Of a stretch of DNA of 35,443 bases, positions 25,582 to 35,336 are shown one piece after another. The notes under the pieces were generated by a model. It was not told the origin of the DNA. It made no database searches and saw nothing but the letters and a program-made list of their open reading frames with translations. This DNA comes from Macrococcus lamae (GTDB taxonomy: Bacteria > Bacillota > Bacilli > Staphylococcales > Staphylococcaceae). Made by a program: the position numbers and the translations under genes. The stretch is taken from the NCBI RefSeq assembly GCF_004359545.1, contig NZ_SCWB01000017.1, forward strand, positions 1-35,443, in the 5' to 3' direction. Position 1 is the first letter of the stretch. Each line of letters opens with the position of its first letter.

Positions 25582-26315
25582 TGACAACAGCATTAGTAAC
25601 TGGCGCTTCAAGAGGAATCGGTAAAGCGATTGCACTGCAGCTCGCAAAAGATGGCTTTAATGTTGTCGTCAATTATGCCGGCAGCAAGGATAAAGCTGAT
25701 GAAGTCGTAAAAGAAATTCAGGCACTCGGCCAGGAAGCAGTCGCGATTCAGGCGAATGTAGCTGTCAAAGAAGAAGTGTCTGCGATGGTCAAGGAAACGA
25801 TTGAGAAATTTGGCACGATTGATTGTGTCGTCAATAATGCAGGGATTACCCGCGATAATTTGATGATGCGGATGAAGGCTGATGAATGGAGTGACGTCAT
25901 TGACACTAACCTGACTGGTGTGTTCAATGTCGTTCAAGGCGTTACGCGGCAGTTATTGAAGCAGCGCAGCGGGACGATCATCAATATCAGCAGCGTCGTC
26001 GGTACGATCGGCAATGCAGGGCAGGCAAACTACGTCGCTGCTAAAGCAGGCGTTGAAGGGCTGACAAAGACATTTGCCCGTGAACTTGCCTCTCGTCATA
26101 TTACAGTCAATGCGATAGCACCCGGTTTCATCATCTCTGACATGACAGACCAGTTAAATGATGAAATACAATCTGCTATGAAGACGCAGATCCCTCTCGG
26201 AACATTCGGCGAAGTAGAGGATATTGCATATGCTGCTAGCTTTTTAGCGTCTGATAAGGCAAAATATATAACAGGACAAGTCCTGCACGTCAATGGCGGC
26301 ATGGTAATGCAATAA
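25581..26315 (+). CDS. fabG: 3-oxoacyl-ACP reductase FabG
   Basis: This 244-residue short-chain dehydrogenase has the NADPH motif TGASRGIG at residue 7, NNAG, the catalytic Ser in INISSVVG and YVAAK (Tyr/Lys). It ends in HVNGGMVM. It reduces 3-ketoacyl-ACP in fatty acid elongation. Position between fabD and acpP separates it from the many paralogues of this superfamily. Confidence 0.97.
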   Translation: MTTALVTGASRGIGKAIALQLAKDGFNVVVNYAGSKDKADEVVKEIQALGQEAVAIQANVAVKEEVSAMVKETIEKFGTIDCVVNNAGITRDNLMMRMKADEWSDVIDTNLTGVFNVVQGVTRQLLKQRSGTIINISSVVGTIGNAGQANYVAAKAGVEGLTKTFARELASRHITVNAIAPGFIISDMTDQLNDEIQSAMKTQIPLGTFGEVEDIAYAASFLASDKAKYITGQVLHVNGGMVMQ

Positions 26316-26347
26316 TTGACCGCCAGTCATTTGAAGGAGGTGAGATT

Positions 26348-26581
26348 ATGGCAAACTTCGATAAAGTTAAAGAAATCATCGTCGACCGTTTAGGGGTTGA
26401 TGCTGAAAAAGTAACTCCTGAAGCTTCTTTCAAAGATGATTTAGGTGCTGATTCATTGGACATCGCGGAACTCGTAATGGAATTAGAAGATGAATTCGGT
26501 ATGGAAATTCCTGATGAGGAAGCAGAAAAAATCAACACTGTTGGTGATGCTGTATCATACATTGAATCATTGAACAAATAA
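26348..26581 (+). CDS. acpP: Acyl carrier protein
   Basis: This 77-residue acidic protein carries [20 protein letters not shown], with S36 as the phosphopantetheine attachment site. It carries acyl chains for Fab enzymes, PlsX and others. A very strong ribosome binding site (aaggaggtga, 26334-26343) fits its high demand. A hairpin follows directly, so expression of the downstream rnc operon is likely reduced or partly independent. Confidence 0.98.
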   Translation: MANFDKVKEIIVDRLGVDAEKVTPEASFKDDLGADSLDIAELVMELEDEFGMEIPDEEAEKINTVGDAVSYIESLNK

Positions 26582-26592
26582 TTCGAACTACT

Positions 26593-26628
26593 AAGTGGTC
26601 TGTCATGGACCACTTTTTCTTTTTTTTC
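26593..26628 (+). terminator. Terminator or attenuator after acpP
   Basis: An eight-pair stem, aagtggtc (26593-26600) with gaccactt (26608-26615), and a seven-base loop precede a long T-rich run. It lies between acpP and rnc. Confidence 0.85.
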
Positions 26629-26674
26629 ATGCTGTAATAACGTAAAATAAAGAGATGGCTAAAGGAGGCAGCAT

Positions 26675-27400
26675 ATGAACAGAAAACAAGAAATACTTAA
26701 AGATTTCCACAACCGCCTGTCAGTCAAGGTGGCAGAACTTGATATTGAACCTAAAAATTTACGACTATATGAACAAGCTTTTTCACATTCAAGTTTCATC
26801 AATGACTTCAAAATGGAGAAACTGAAGGATAATGAACGTCTGGAATTTCTAGGAGATGCGGTGTTAGAATTGGTGGTTTCTCAATATTTGTTCCGGGAAC
26901 ATAGCGATATGTCAGAGGGAAAGTTGACGAAATTAAGAGCAGCTATTGTCTGTGAGCCATCACTTGTAACATTTGCGAACAAACTGGATTTTGCCCAGTT
27001 GATTCTACTTGGAAAAGGTGAGGAGAAGACAGGCGGGAGAACACGTCCCGCGCTTATAGCAGACGTCTTCGAAGCTTTTATCGGTGCTTTGTTTCTTGAC
27101 CAGGGATTTGACGCGGCAGTGAAGTTTGCAGATCGTGCCATCATTCCTCATATTAACGAAGAACTGATGACGGGAATTCTAGACCATAAAACGTTTCTGC
27201 AGGAATTTCTTCATCAGCAGGGACTCGGACAGATTGTCTATCGTCTTGTAGAAGAAAGCGGTCCCGCACATCATAAGTCATTTACATCAGAAGTTGTGCT
27301 GGATACGAAGGTCATAGGCAGTGGTACAGGACGTACGAAGAAAGAGTCAGAGCAGCAGGCCGCGCGTATTGCGCTCGAAACGATTCAGTTAGGAGTATAG
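26675..27400 (+). CDS. rnc: Ribonuclease III
   Basis: This 241-residue protein has the RNase III signature NERLEFLGDAVLELVVS and the second metal-site region DVFEAFIGALFLDQG. A C-terminal double-stranded RNA-binding domain (about 165-240, FLQEFLHQQGLGQ, GTGRTKKESEQQAA) follows. It processes rRNA precursors and cleaves sense-antisense duplexes. The ribosome binding site is aaaggagg. It starts the rnc-smc-ftsY-ylxM-ffh set. Confidence 0.97.
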   Translation: MNRKQEILKDFHNRLSVKVAELDIEPKNLRLYEQAFSHSSFINDFKMEKLKDNERLEFLGDAVLELVVSQYLFREHSDMSEGKLTKLRAAIVCEPSLVTFANKLDFAQLILLGKGEEKTGGRTRPALIADVFEAFIGALFLDQGFDAAVKFADRAIIPHINEELMTGILDHKTFLQEFLHQQGLGQIVYRLVEESGPAHHKSFTSEVVLDTKVIGSGTGRTKKESEQQAARIALETIQLGV

Positions 27401-27401
27401 C

Positions 27402-30400
27402 ATGGTTTATTTGAAAGGGGTCACAGCGTATGGTTTCAAATCATTCGCTGATAAGACAAATGTGACATTTGTTCGCGGTCTGACAGCAATAGTCGGACCG
27501 AATGGTTCAGGTAAAAGTAATATTACAGATGCCATCCGATGGGTACTCGGTGAACAATCGGCAAAAAATCTACGGGGTGCTCGTATGGAAGATGTTATCT
27601 TTTCAGGAGCTCTGAACCGTCAACCGCTTAATTATGCTGAAGTAACATTGAAGCTTGATAACGAGTTGAAATTGATTGACAGCGATCCGGAAATTGAAGT
27701 GACGCGTCGTCTGTACCGTTCAGGTGAAAGTGAATATTTTCTGAACAAGAATAAAGTCCGCCTGAAAGATATTACCGACTTATTCCTCGATACGGGTCTC
27801 GGTAAGGAAGCTTTCAGTATTATCTCGCAAGGTAAAGTCGATGAAATATTGAATGCAAAAGCAGAAGACCGCCGTCATTTAATTGAGGAAGCAGCGGGAG
27901 TACTTAAATATAAAAAACGTAAAAAAGAAACAGAAGCGAAACTCGCTGAAACGATGGGTAATTTAGCGCGCGTCAATGATATTATCTTTGATCTGGAAGG
28001 ACGGGTCGAACCGCTTAAGATGGAAGCGGCTATCGCACTTGAGTACCAGGAACTGACTCAGGAGATGAAAGATGCTGATATACAGGTGACCGTCTTTGAT
28101 ATCAAGCAGCTGAAGACGGACTACAGCAAACTGGAGCAGGACATTAAAGAATACGAAGAAATGATTCTGCTCAAGCAGGATAAAGCAGCAAGACTTGAAC
28201 AAAGAATCGCGCAGACTACTGAGGAGAAATCAGTTTCTGCAGCGACGCTTGATGAGTTGAATGACAAGCTGCTTGAACTGACCGAACAGATTGAACGAAA
28301 TCAAGGGCAATATCATCTGCTGACCGAGAAGAAGGACAATCATGCCGCGTCGACAGACCGGCTGCAGCGCGAACTGACTAAGCTGTCACAGGAAATAACA
28401 GAGAGGAAGGAGAGTCAGCAGGAAAGCGCAGAACTTATCAATGAAGCTAAACGTGAAGTTAAACAACTCCGTAAAGAGGAACGGACGCTTGAGCAGAAGC
28501 TGACAGAACTGAACAGCGATATCGAACAGCTGATTGAAGAAGCGCGTGATAGTTATTATGAGACGCTCAGTGAACAGACATCAAGTAAAAATGAACTTAA
28601 ACTGATTGACCGTCAAATAGAGCAGCTGACTGCATATATCGAAAGTCATCAAGCTGTAGATAACGACAGCGAAAATTATCACGAGGCAAGGCAGCTTTAT
28701 TCACAGTCAGAGCAGCAGCTGATAGAGCTTGAGCAGCAATTAACAGCTGCCCGGGATGACTATAAAAAAGAATCGACTAACGTAAGCCTGATCCATCAGT
28801 CTTATAAAGAAGAAGAAGAAAATCTCTTTAAGGCTTACCGGTACATTGAACAGTTAAAATCAAAACATCAGAGTATCGTTGCGATGCAGGCTGAGTATCA
28901 AGGTTATTTTCAAGGCGTTCGTACCGTACTGAAAGACACCGCGCTGTCAGGAATTCACGGTGCTGTAGCAGAACTTATCGATATCGATAGTAAATATCAG
29001 ACAGCACTGGATATTGCGCTCGGCAGTCAGCTTCAGAGTATTATCACTGAAGACGAAGACAGTGCACGTATGGCAATCGCCTCTCTTAAAAAGAAAAAAG
29101 CAGGAAGAGCTACATTTCTGCCTCTTTCAACTATCAGGAAACGAGAGCTTCCAGAGTCGGTCAGACAGCAGTTAGCTGCTCACGACGGCTTTGTCGGCAT
29201 ACTGTCAGAACTCATTACAACAGACAAGCGTTATCAGGCAGTCATTCAGAACTTATCCGGACTGACGATTATTGCTGAATCATTAACCGTTGCTAATCAG
29301 CTTGCACGAGTAGCAAATTATAAGTACCGCATTGTGACGCTCGATGGTAATATCGTAAATCCTGGCGGTTCGATGACTGGCGGTAGTGTAAGCCAGCCGT
29401 CCATATTGCTTAAGCAAAAAGAAGAAGAACAGCAGCTAGCTGAAAAAATCAACCAATATGAATCATCGACAAAATCGCTTGAGAAAAATGTATCAGCTCT
29501 GAAAGAAAAACTGACAGAAAGTGAACAGCGAGTGCAGACATTAAGAAGACAGGGAGAAGCACTTGCCGAGGAGCGTCAGGAGAAGATGCTGGATCTCACT
29601 CATCTTGAACAGAGACTGGCACAGTTGAAACGTGCCAATGAGGCTTTCAATGAACTCTCAGACCGTCGCATGGAACAAGCTCAGCTAAAATTACAGGCAA
29701 CTGCTCTGAAGCAATCTATGACATCATCAGAAAAAGAACTCTCAATGATCCAGCAGAAGCTGGAAGAATATACAGCTTTTCGTACTGACAGCAGAACACA
29801 TGAGAAAGAAGTCAGTGCTTCATTAAATGATGTTCGAAGTCGCCGAATCATTCAGGAAGAGCGTCTAAAGTATCAGGAAGAGCAGTCCGAACAAATGAGT
29901 CACCATATCAAAAAGTTCGATCAGCAGATGACCGAACTGTCAGAACAGAATGAAATGACTTCAGTTGAAGAAATAACAGCAAAAATCAGCGAGCTTTCAG
30001 CTGAACTGTCAGACATGCAGAGTATGCGGACGACTGTAGAGCAGCAGCTTGCTCTGTTGAAAACAACCATGCAGGAACAGGAAGAACTCCTGAATTATGC
30101 ACGTCATGATTATAACGAAGCAATGAGACAAATCAGCGGTCTTGAAAATGGTATTGGACAGATGAAATCACAATATTCAAGAATCGATGTTCAGCTTGAA
30201 AACTTGATCTATCATCTATTGGAAGATTATCATATGACATTTGAAGCAGCAGCCATTGATTATGCTGATTTCACTGACATAGAATCTCTCAGAAAACGTG
30301 TTAAGCTGACTAAAGCATCGATTGAAGAGCTTGGTCCGGTCAATATCGGAGCGATTAAACAATACGAAGAAGTGGAAAAGCGCTATGACTTTTTAACTGA

Positions 30401-30956
30401 GCAGGAAAGTGATCTGCTGGCAGCAAAAGCGACCCTTGAAACCATTATCCGTGACATGGACAAAGAAGTAACTGCACGTTTCACTGACACATTTAAACAA
30501 GTGCAGGAAAACTTCCATCAAGTGTTCAGTGAACTGTTTGGCGGCGGTACAGGGGAACTGACATTAAACAGTGATGATTTGTTAACTGCCGGAGTAGAAA
30601 TGATGGTCGAACCACCAGGCAAGAAACGACAGCATCTGACCTTGCTATCTGGTGGCGAACGTGCGCTGACGGCAGTCGCACTGTTGTTCTCGATATTGAA
30701 AGTGAGAAGTGCACCGTTTGTCATTCTGGATGAAGTAGAAGCGGCGCTTGACGAAGCGAATGTCGTCCGATTTGGGAATTATCTGCAGACATTGAGCGGT
30801 GATACACAATTTATTGTCATTACTCATAGAAAAGGTACAATGGAAGCAGCGGACAGACTTTACGGAGTAACGATGCAGAATTCCGGAATCACCCAGCTAG
30901 TCAGTGTCAATTTAAATGAATTAAATCAAGAAAAAGTAAAGGAGCTTACACGATGA
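27402..30956 (+). CDS. smc: Chromosome partition/condensation protein SMC
   Basis: This 1184-residue protein has the N-terminal ATPase half (GPNGSGKSN, residues about 32-40; EQSAKNLRG), a first coiled coil (about 165-500) and a hinge (about 510-670, with NPGGSMTGGS). A second coiled coil (about 675-1000) and the C-terminal half (signature LLSGGERALTA, Walker B FVILDEVEAALDEANV) follow. It loads on DNA with ScpAB for chromosome compaction and segregation. It starts one base after rnc, and its stop overlaps the ftsY start (ATGA). Confidence 0.98.
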   Translation: MVYLKGVTAYGFKSFADKTNVTFVRGLTAIVGPNGSGKSNITDAIRWVLGEQSAKNLRGARMEDVIFSGALNRQPLNYAEVTLKLDNELKLIDSDPEIEVTRRLYRSGESEYFLNKNKVRLKDITDLFLDTGLGKEAFSIISQGKVDEILNAKAEDRRHLIEEAAGVLKYKKRKKETEAKLAETMGNLARVNDIIFDLEGRVEPLKMEAAIALEYQELTQEMKDADIQVTVFDIKQLKTDYSKLEQDIKEYEEMILLKQDKAARLEQRIAQTTEEKSVSAATLDELNDKLLELTEQIERNQGQYHLLTEKKDNHAASTDRLQRELTKLSQEITERKESQQESAELINEAKREVKQLRKEERTLEQKLTELNSDIEQLIEEARDSYYETLSEQTSSKNELKLIDRQIEQLTAYIESHQAVDNDSENYHEARQLYSQSEQQLIELEQQLTAARDDYKKESTNVSLIHQSYKEEEENLFKAYRYIEQLKSKHQSIVAMQAEYQGYFQGVRTVLKDTALSGIHGAVAELIDIDSKYQTALDIALGSQLQSIITEDEDSARMAIASLKKKKAGRATFLPLSTIRKRELPESVRQQLAAHDGFVGILSELITTDKRYQAVIQNLSGLTIIAESLTVANQLARVANYKYRIVTLDGNIVNPGGSMTGGSVSQPSILLKQKEEEQQLAEKINQYESSTKSLEKNVSALKEKLTESEQRVQTLRRQGEALAEERQEKMLDLTHLEQRLAQLKRANEAFNELSDRRMEQAQLKLQATALKQSMTSSEKELSMIQQKLEEYTAFRTDSRTHEKEVSASLNDVRSRRIIQEERLKYQEEQSEQMSHHIKKFDQQMTELSEQNEMTSVEEITAKISELSAELSDMQSMRTTVEQQLALLKTTMQEQEELLNYARHDYNEAMRQISGLENGIGQMKSQYSRIDVQLENLIYHLLEDYHMTFEAAAIDYADFTDIESLRKRVKLTKASIEELGPVNIGAIKQYEEVEKRYDFLTEQESDLLAAKATLETIIRDMDKEVTARFTDTFKQVQENFHQVFSELFGGGTGELTLNSDDLLTAGVEMMVEPPGKKRQHLTLLSGGERALTAVALLFSILKVRSAPFVILDEVEAALDEANVVRFGNYLQTLSGDTQFIVITHRKGTMEAADRLYGVTMQNSGITQLVSVNLNELNQEKVKELTR

Positions 30957-32176
30957 GTTTTTTTAAACGATTAAAAGATAGATTTGTACCTCCAGAAGAG
31001 AACGATGATTTACTGCCGTTGGAACCACTGGATGATAATATCAATGATAAATCTGCTGAAACAGAGCGAACTGTTATCTCTCAGCCAGTACCTCAGGAAC
31101 AACTGAAGAAAAAAACCGATGACTGGGATTTCAGTTTTGATGACGATGATCTGATGTCAATCGAAGAATTTGAGGAACTGGAAGCACAGCAGATCGGTGC
31201 GAAGTTCCGTCAAGGTCTCGAGAAATCGCGGGAAAACTTCCAGAACAAACTGAATGACCTGCTCGCACATTACCGCACAGTCGACGAGGATTTCTTTGAA
31301 GCACTTGAAGAAATGCTGATCCAGGCTGATGTCGGCTTCAATACAGTCATGGAGCTTGTCGAGTCACTCAGATTCGAAGCAAAACGACAAAATATTACAG
31401 AAACTAAAGATTTGCGTGAAGTGATCGTCGAGAAGATCGTAGAAATCTATGAGCAGGAAGACGATGAACTGCAGACGATGAATATCCAGGAAGAGGGTCT
31501 GACGGTCATTTTAATGGTCGGTGTCAATGGTGTCGGTAAGACAACAACGATCGGCAAACTGGCACACCGCTACAGACAGCAAGGAAAGACCGTGATGCTG
31601 GCTGCAGGCGATACATTCCGAGCAGGTGCCATTGAACAGCTGCAAGTCTGGGGAGACCGCGTCGGCGTTGAAGTGGTTAAACAAAACGAAGGATCTGATC
31701 CTGCTGCTGTCATGTTTGATGCAGTCAATGCGGCTAAAGCTAAAAAAGTAGATATATTGATCTGTGATACAGCAGGACGTCTACAAAATAAGGCGAACTT
31801 GATGAACGAGCTGCAGAAAGTGAAGAAAGTCATTTCAAAATCTGTTCCAGGTGCACCGCACGAAGTACTGCTGGCACTTGATGCGACGACTGGACAGAAT
31901 GCACTGGTTCAGGCGAAAGCCTTCAAAGAAGTAACAGATGTTACAGGTATCGTACTGACCAAACTGGACGGTACAGCTAAAGGTGGAATTGTGCTTGCCA
32001 TCCGTAACGAACTGCATATTCCAGTGAAATTTGTCGGCCTCGGTGAAAAACTGGATGACCTTCAGCCGTTCGATGCTGAAAGTTATGTCTATGGCTTATT
32101 CGCGGATATGATTGAAGCGAGTGGCGTCGAAAGTGAAGAAGAAACGACAGAAACGACTGATCCAGATGCAGGATGA
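30953..32176 (+). CDS. ftsY: Signal recognition particle receptor FtsY
   Basis: This 407-residue protein has an acidic N-terminal A-domain (about 1-95, with [11 protein letters not shown] and [10 protein letters not shown]). The NG domain follows: N helices, P-loop [42 protein letters not shown] and [12 protein letters not shown]. It docks SRP-ribosome complexes at the membrane. Its last 11 bp overlap ylxM. Confidence 0.98.
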   Translation: MSFFKRLKDRFVPPEENDDLLPLEPLDDNINDKSAETERTVISQPVPQEQLKKKTDDWDFSFDDDDLMSIEEFEELEAQQIGAKFRQGLEKSRENFQNKLNDLLAHYRTVDEDFFEALEEMLIQADVGFNTVMELVESLRFEAKRQNITETKDLREVIVEKIVEIYEQEDDELQTMNIQEEGLTVILMVGVNGVGKTTTIGKLAHRYRQQGKTVMLAAGDTFRAGAIEQLQVWGDRVGVEVVKQNEGSDPAAVMFDAVNAAKAKKVDILICDTAGRLQNKANLMNELQKVKKVISKSVPGAPHEVLLALDATTGQNALVQAKAFKEVTDVTGIVLTKLDGTAKGGIVLAIRNELHIPVKFVGLGEKLDDLQPFDAESYVYGLFADMIEASGVESEEETTETTDPDAG

Positions 32177-32501
32177 TCTTACTAAGACGATGCGGATGAA
32201 TTATCTGTTCGATTTCTATCAGGGGCTGCTGACTGATAAACAGCGCAGCTATCTGGAGCGCTATTATCTGGAAGATGAGTCGCTGTCAGAAATCGCAGAG
32301 ACGTTTCAAGTGTCCCGGCAGGCGGTTTATGATAATATTAGACGGACTGATGAACTGCTCGAGGACTATGAGCTGAAGCTTGGACTGCTGAAGAAGTTCG
32401 AGGCCAGACAAGCTCTGCTTGATCAGATGAAACAAAACCTAAATGAGCAGCATTCACAAGAGCTGCTGAAGCTTATAGAACAATTAGAATCGATTGAATA
32501 G
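32166..32501 (+). CDS. ylxM: SRP-associated DNA-binding-like protein YlxM
   Basis: This 111-residue UPF0122 protein contains [26 protein letters not shown] followed by a sigma-70 region-4-like helix-turn-helix ([27 protein letters not shown]). The family is linked to SRP and interacts with it in streptococci. The ATG at 32166, inside the ftsY 3' end, is chosen because the family begins just before this point; an upstream extension only re-reads ftsY sequence. No strong ribosome binding site is visible, so coupling to ftsY is likely. ffh follows after 11 bp. Confidence 0.92.
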   Translation: MQDDLTKTMRMNYLFDFYQGLLTDKQRSYLERYYLEDESLSEIAETFQVSRQAVYDNIRRTDELLEDYELKLGLLKKFEARQALLDQMKQNLNEQHSQELLKLIEQLESIE

Positions 32502-32512
32502 AGGTGTGTTAA

Positions 32513-33865
32513 ATGGCATTTGAAGGGTTATCAGATAGACTGCAGGCAACGATGCAGAAAATCAAAGGTAAAGGGAAAGTAACAGAAGCAGATATTAAAA
32601 CGATGATGCGTGAAGTAAGACTGGCACTGCTTGAAGCCGATGTTAACTTCAAAGTAGTAAAACAGTTCGTCGCTACCGTATCAGAACGTGCACTCGGCAG
32701 TGATGTCATGACATCGCTCACACCGGGCCAGCAAGTCATCAAAATTGTACAGGACGAACTAACGCAGTTGATGGGCGGCGAAAATACGCAGATCAACATG
32801 AGCCGAAAGCCACCGACTGTCGTCATGATGGTCGGGCTGCAAGGGGCAGGTAAAACAACGACAGCGGGTAAACTTGCGCTTCTTATGCGTAAGAAATTCA
32901 ACAAGAAACCGCTGCTTGTCGCGTGTGATATTTATCGTCCCGCTGCAATCCAGCAGCTGCAGACAGTCGGTAAGCAGATTGATATTCCGGTATTTACATT
33001 AGGAGACCAGGTCTCTCCTGCAGAAATCACGACACAGGCATTGCAGCACGCACGGGAAGAACATTACGACTTCGTCATTATCGATACAGCAGGACGACTG
33101 CATATCGACGAAGCATTGATGAACGAACTAGTTGAAGTAAAAGACATCTCGAAACCAGATGAAATCATGCTCGTCGTTGATGCGATGACTGGGCAGGATG
33201 CAGTAAACGTCGCTGAGAGCTTTGACAACCAACTTGACGTGACGGGTGTAACATTGACTAAACTTGACGGGGATACACGTGGTGGAGCAGCACTGTCCAT
33301 CCGTAGCGTCACAGAGAAACCGATCAAGTTCGTCGGTATGAGCGAGAAGATGGACGGCTTAGAACCATTCCATCCAGAACGTATGGCGTCCCGTATACTC
33401 GGTATGGGAGATGTATTGAGCTTCATCGAAAAAGCACAGGCATCAGTCGATGAATCAAAAGCGAAAGAACTGGAACAGAAGATGAAAACATCATCGTTCA
33501 CGTTCGATGATTTCCTTGAACAGTTGGATCAGGTTAAAGCATTAGGACCACTGGATGACCTTCTAAAGATGATACCAGGCGCGAACAAGATGAAAAACGT
33601 CAATCAGCTGAACATGAATCCGAAGCAGATTGACCACGTTCAGGCGATTATTCGTTCAATGACGAAAGCAGAACGGGAGAATCCGGCCATCATCAATGTA
33701 TCAAGAAAACGTCGTATATCAGCAGGATCAGGCAGAAGCATGAGTGAAGTCAACCGACTGATTAAACAGTTTGATGAAATGAAGAAGATGATGAAACAGT
33801 TCTCAGGAATGAAAAAAGGTAAAAAAGGCCGCAACCCATTCCAAGGAATGAATTTACCCTTTTAA
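32513..33865 (+). CDS. ffh: Signal recognition particle GTPase Ffh
   Basis: This 450-residue protein has the N domain, a G domain (GLQGAGKTTTAGKLA at about 107, DIYRPAAIQQL, DTAGRL, TKLDGDTRGGA, GMSEKMDGLEPF) and a methionine-rich M domain (about 300-440, MGDVLSFIEKAQ, GSGRSMSEVNRLIKQFDEMKKMM) that binds SRP RNA and signal peptides. The ribosome binding site is gaggtg. A strong terminator follows instead of rpsP. Confidence 0.98.
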   Translation: MAFEGLSDRLQATMQKIKGKGKVTEADIKTMMREVRLALLEADVNFKVVKQFVATVSERALGSDVMTSLTPGQQVIKIVQDELTQLMGGENTQINMSRKPPTVVMMVGLQGAGKTTTAGKLALLMRKKFNKKPLLVACDIYRPAAIQQLQTVGKQIDIPVFTLGDQVSPAEITTQALQHAREEHYDFVIIDTAGRLHIDEALMNELVEVKDISKPDEIMLVVDAMTGQDAVNVAESFDNQLDVTGVTLTKLDGDTRGGAALSIRSVTEKPIKFVGMSEKMDGLEPFHPERMASRILGMGDVLSFIEKAQASVDESKAKELEQKMKTSSFTFDDFLEQLDQVKALGPLDDLLKMIPGANKMKNVNQLNMNPKQIDHVQAIIRSMTKAERENPAIINVSRKRRISAGSGRSMSEVNRLIKQFDEMKKMMKQFSGMKKGKKGRNPFQGMNLPF

Positions 33866-33868
33866 ATG

Positions 33869-33900
33869 AACCGCTGATACGATGTATCGGCGGTTTTTTC
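33869..33900 (+). terminator. Strong terminator after ffh
   Basis: A twelve-pair stem, aaccgctgatac (33869-33880) with gtatcggcggtt (33884-33895) and one G-T pair, closes a three-base loop and is followed by a T-run. It starts four bases after the ffh stop. Confidence 0.93.
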
Positions 33901-33970
33901 TTGATAGCATATACATAAAAAGGGAAGTTATATATAATTAGGATGACATAAAAGAAAAGAGGATATCATC

Positions 33971-34465
33971 ATGAATCGTACTAAAATGGGACCCATTGAA
34001 GCATACAAACAGTACTGGAAAAATGCCTTTAAACTGAAGGGAAGATCAAGAAGAGCAGAGTACTGGTGGCCGATGTTAATTAATTTCATTATCACCGTAG
34101 GAATTGCTTGGTTGATGGGAGTGCTTGGAATTGAATATAAAATCATCATGACAATATCTACCATACTATCATTGATCATATTTATTCCAGACCTAACAGT
34201 AACATATCGACGTTTCCAGGATAATGGACTAAGCGGCAGATGGGCATATCCGCTATTTGCTCTATCACTGTTTAATACACTATTGCAAGACCCGCAAAAA
34301 TATGCTCTTCATTCATCTAATGACACGATAAGCACGATAATAACAGTAGTAGGAGTACTATTAGTAATTATCATAGTTATGTATGTTCTCTTTTCCTTAT
34401 ATACAATGATTAAAGAAGGCGAACATGGACCGAATGAATATGGGGAAGATCCAAAGGAAATTTGA
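33971..34465 (+). CDS. DUF805 family membrane protein
   Basis: This 164-residue protein begins with a soluble segment containing YKQYWKNAFKLKGRSRRAEYWWP, the DUF805 hallmark (W-x-F-x-GR-x-RR-x-EYW), and continues with YRRFQDNGLSGRW. About four membrane helices are seen (about 35-52, 55-75, 90-105 and 118-140), and the acidic tail ends KEGEHGPNEYGEDPKEI. DUF805 proteins (YhaH-like) are membrane proteins of unknown function, sometimes found near phage or accessory genes. aaaagagg lies upstream of the ATG. It is probably monocistronic. Confidence 0.85.
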   Translation: MNRTKMGPIEAYKQYWKNAFKLKGRSRRAEYWWPMLINFIITVGIAWLMGVLGIEYKIIMTISTILSLIIFIPDLTVTYRRFQDNGLSGRWAYPLFALSLFNTLLQDPQKYALHSSNDTISTIITVVGVLLVIIIVMYVLFSLYTMIKEGEHGPNEYGEDPKEI

Positions 34466-34613
34466 ACTTTTAGTTGTTTTTTTCTTGCACCTCATATAAA
34501 TACAACAGCAACCATAGAAGTCTGCATCGGTGGTTTTTACTATATTTACCTTTACTATACTAATACGAGCTTTTCGTTTATAATGAGTTATTAATATGAA
34601 ATGAGTGATAACT

Positions 34614-34796
34614 ATGGCAAATCTATTCAATCAGTATACTGATCTGAAAAAGAATCAGACTCCGTGGCCGACGAAAAGTAATTCGTCTAATAATAATGCC
34701 GAAAGTAAGTTTGATATAGCAAAAAAGAATACTAAGAAAGCTGCTGGTACAAACCGTAGGGCAGAAGGTCAAGCAGACGATAGCAGCAATCGTTAA
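34614..34796 (+). CDS. Small hydrophilic protein, 60 aa, unknown function
   Basis: The product starts MANLFNQYTDLKKNQTPWPTK and continues as an Asn/Ser/Lys-rich, probably disordered chain (SSNNNAESKFDIAKKNTKKAAG). There is no cysteine, no membrane helix and no recognisable domain. The ATG at 34614 is preferred to an in-frame ATG at 34605 because gagtgata lies upstream of the later one, though this ribosome binding site is weak. A -10-like TATAAT (34579-34584) precedes it and a hairpin terminator follows the stop, so it looks like a small independent gene. Confidence 0.5.
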   Translation: MANLFNQYTDLKKNQTPWPTKSNSSNNNAESKFDIAKKNTKKAAGTNRRAEGQADDSSNR

Positions 34797-34810
34797 TTAA
34801 AAGTAATACT

Positions 34811-34845
34811 AAAGTCACGGAGTATCGTATTCAGTGACTTTTTTA
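34811..34845 (+). terminator. Terminator after the 60-aa gene
   Basis: The arms aaagtcac (34811-34818) and gtgacttt (34834-34841) pair perfectly, with further weak pairing inside (gagta/tattc), followed by a T-run. Confidence 0.85.
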
Positions 34846-34846
34846 T

Positions 34847-35051
34847 TATGGGGTAATTAAGTGTTAGATAGTTTACAATAAAGTAATATATAACTATATC
34901 TATAGTAAAAGGGGTTCCCTCTATAATTAATCGACTATAGAGGGAAATGATGAAGAAATTATTAATCTAAACAATTACATTATTGAAAAGAACACTCCAT
35001 GAAGAGTACTTAGTCTATTAAAAAAAGGGCTATAGGGAGGCAGGGAAACCT
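34847..35051. other. AT-rich spacer before the fosB remnant
   Basis: No gene is supported in this stretch. It holds the 34915-34946 hairpin, a possible seven-codon reading frame immediately after it (atgatgaag start at 34948, stop within 35 bp) and the fosB ribosome binding site at its end. No clear sigma-A promoter was found. Confidence 0.5.
34915..34946. repeat. 11-bp perfect inverted repeat (hairpin)
   Basis: ttccctctata (34915-34925) and tatagagggaa (34936-34946) are perfect complements around a ten-base loop (attaatcgac). No T-run follows, so a simple terminator is unlikely. A leader regulatory hairpin or a remnant of a mobile-element end are alternatives. Confidence 0.7.
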
Positions 35052-35336
35052 TTGATACAATCAGTGAACCATTTGACTTTTTCTGTATCTAATCTAAAGA
35101 ATTCGAAGTATTTTTATGAACATATTCTTGAAGGTGAACTTGTATATGAAAGTGATCGGACAGTTTACTTAATTCTAGGGGGTGTGTGGATAGCATTAAA
35201 TGAAGAACGAACAATTCCTAGACATGAAATTAAATATTCTTATACTCACATTGCATTTACTATAAACGAGAGTGATTATCAGTATTGGTATGATAAATTA
35301 ATTAAATACAGAGTTACACTAGTGTTGCATAAATAA
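35052..35336 (+). pseudogene. fosB: Truncated fosfomycin thiol transferase FosB
   Basis: The TTG start at 35052 has a strong ribosome binding site (gggagg). The N-terminal about 85 residues resemble FosB: SVNHLTFSVSNLKNSKYFY, GGVWIALNEERTIPRHEI and YSYTHIAFTI, including two of the three metal ligands (H7, H66). FosB is about 139 residues; this reading frame stops at 94, and after about residue 86 the sequence (YRVTLVLHK) no longer matches. The missing part holds the third metal ligand (Glu115 in S. aureus), the DPDGHKLELH block and the substrate site, so the product should be inactive. No continuation in other frames was found in the remaining 107 bp. Confidence 0.8.
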
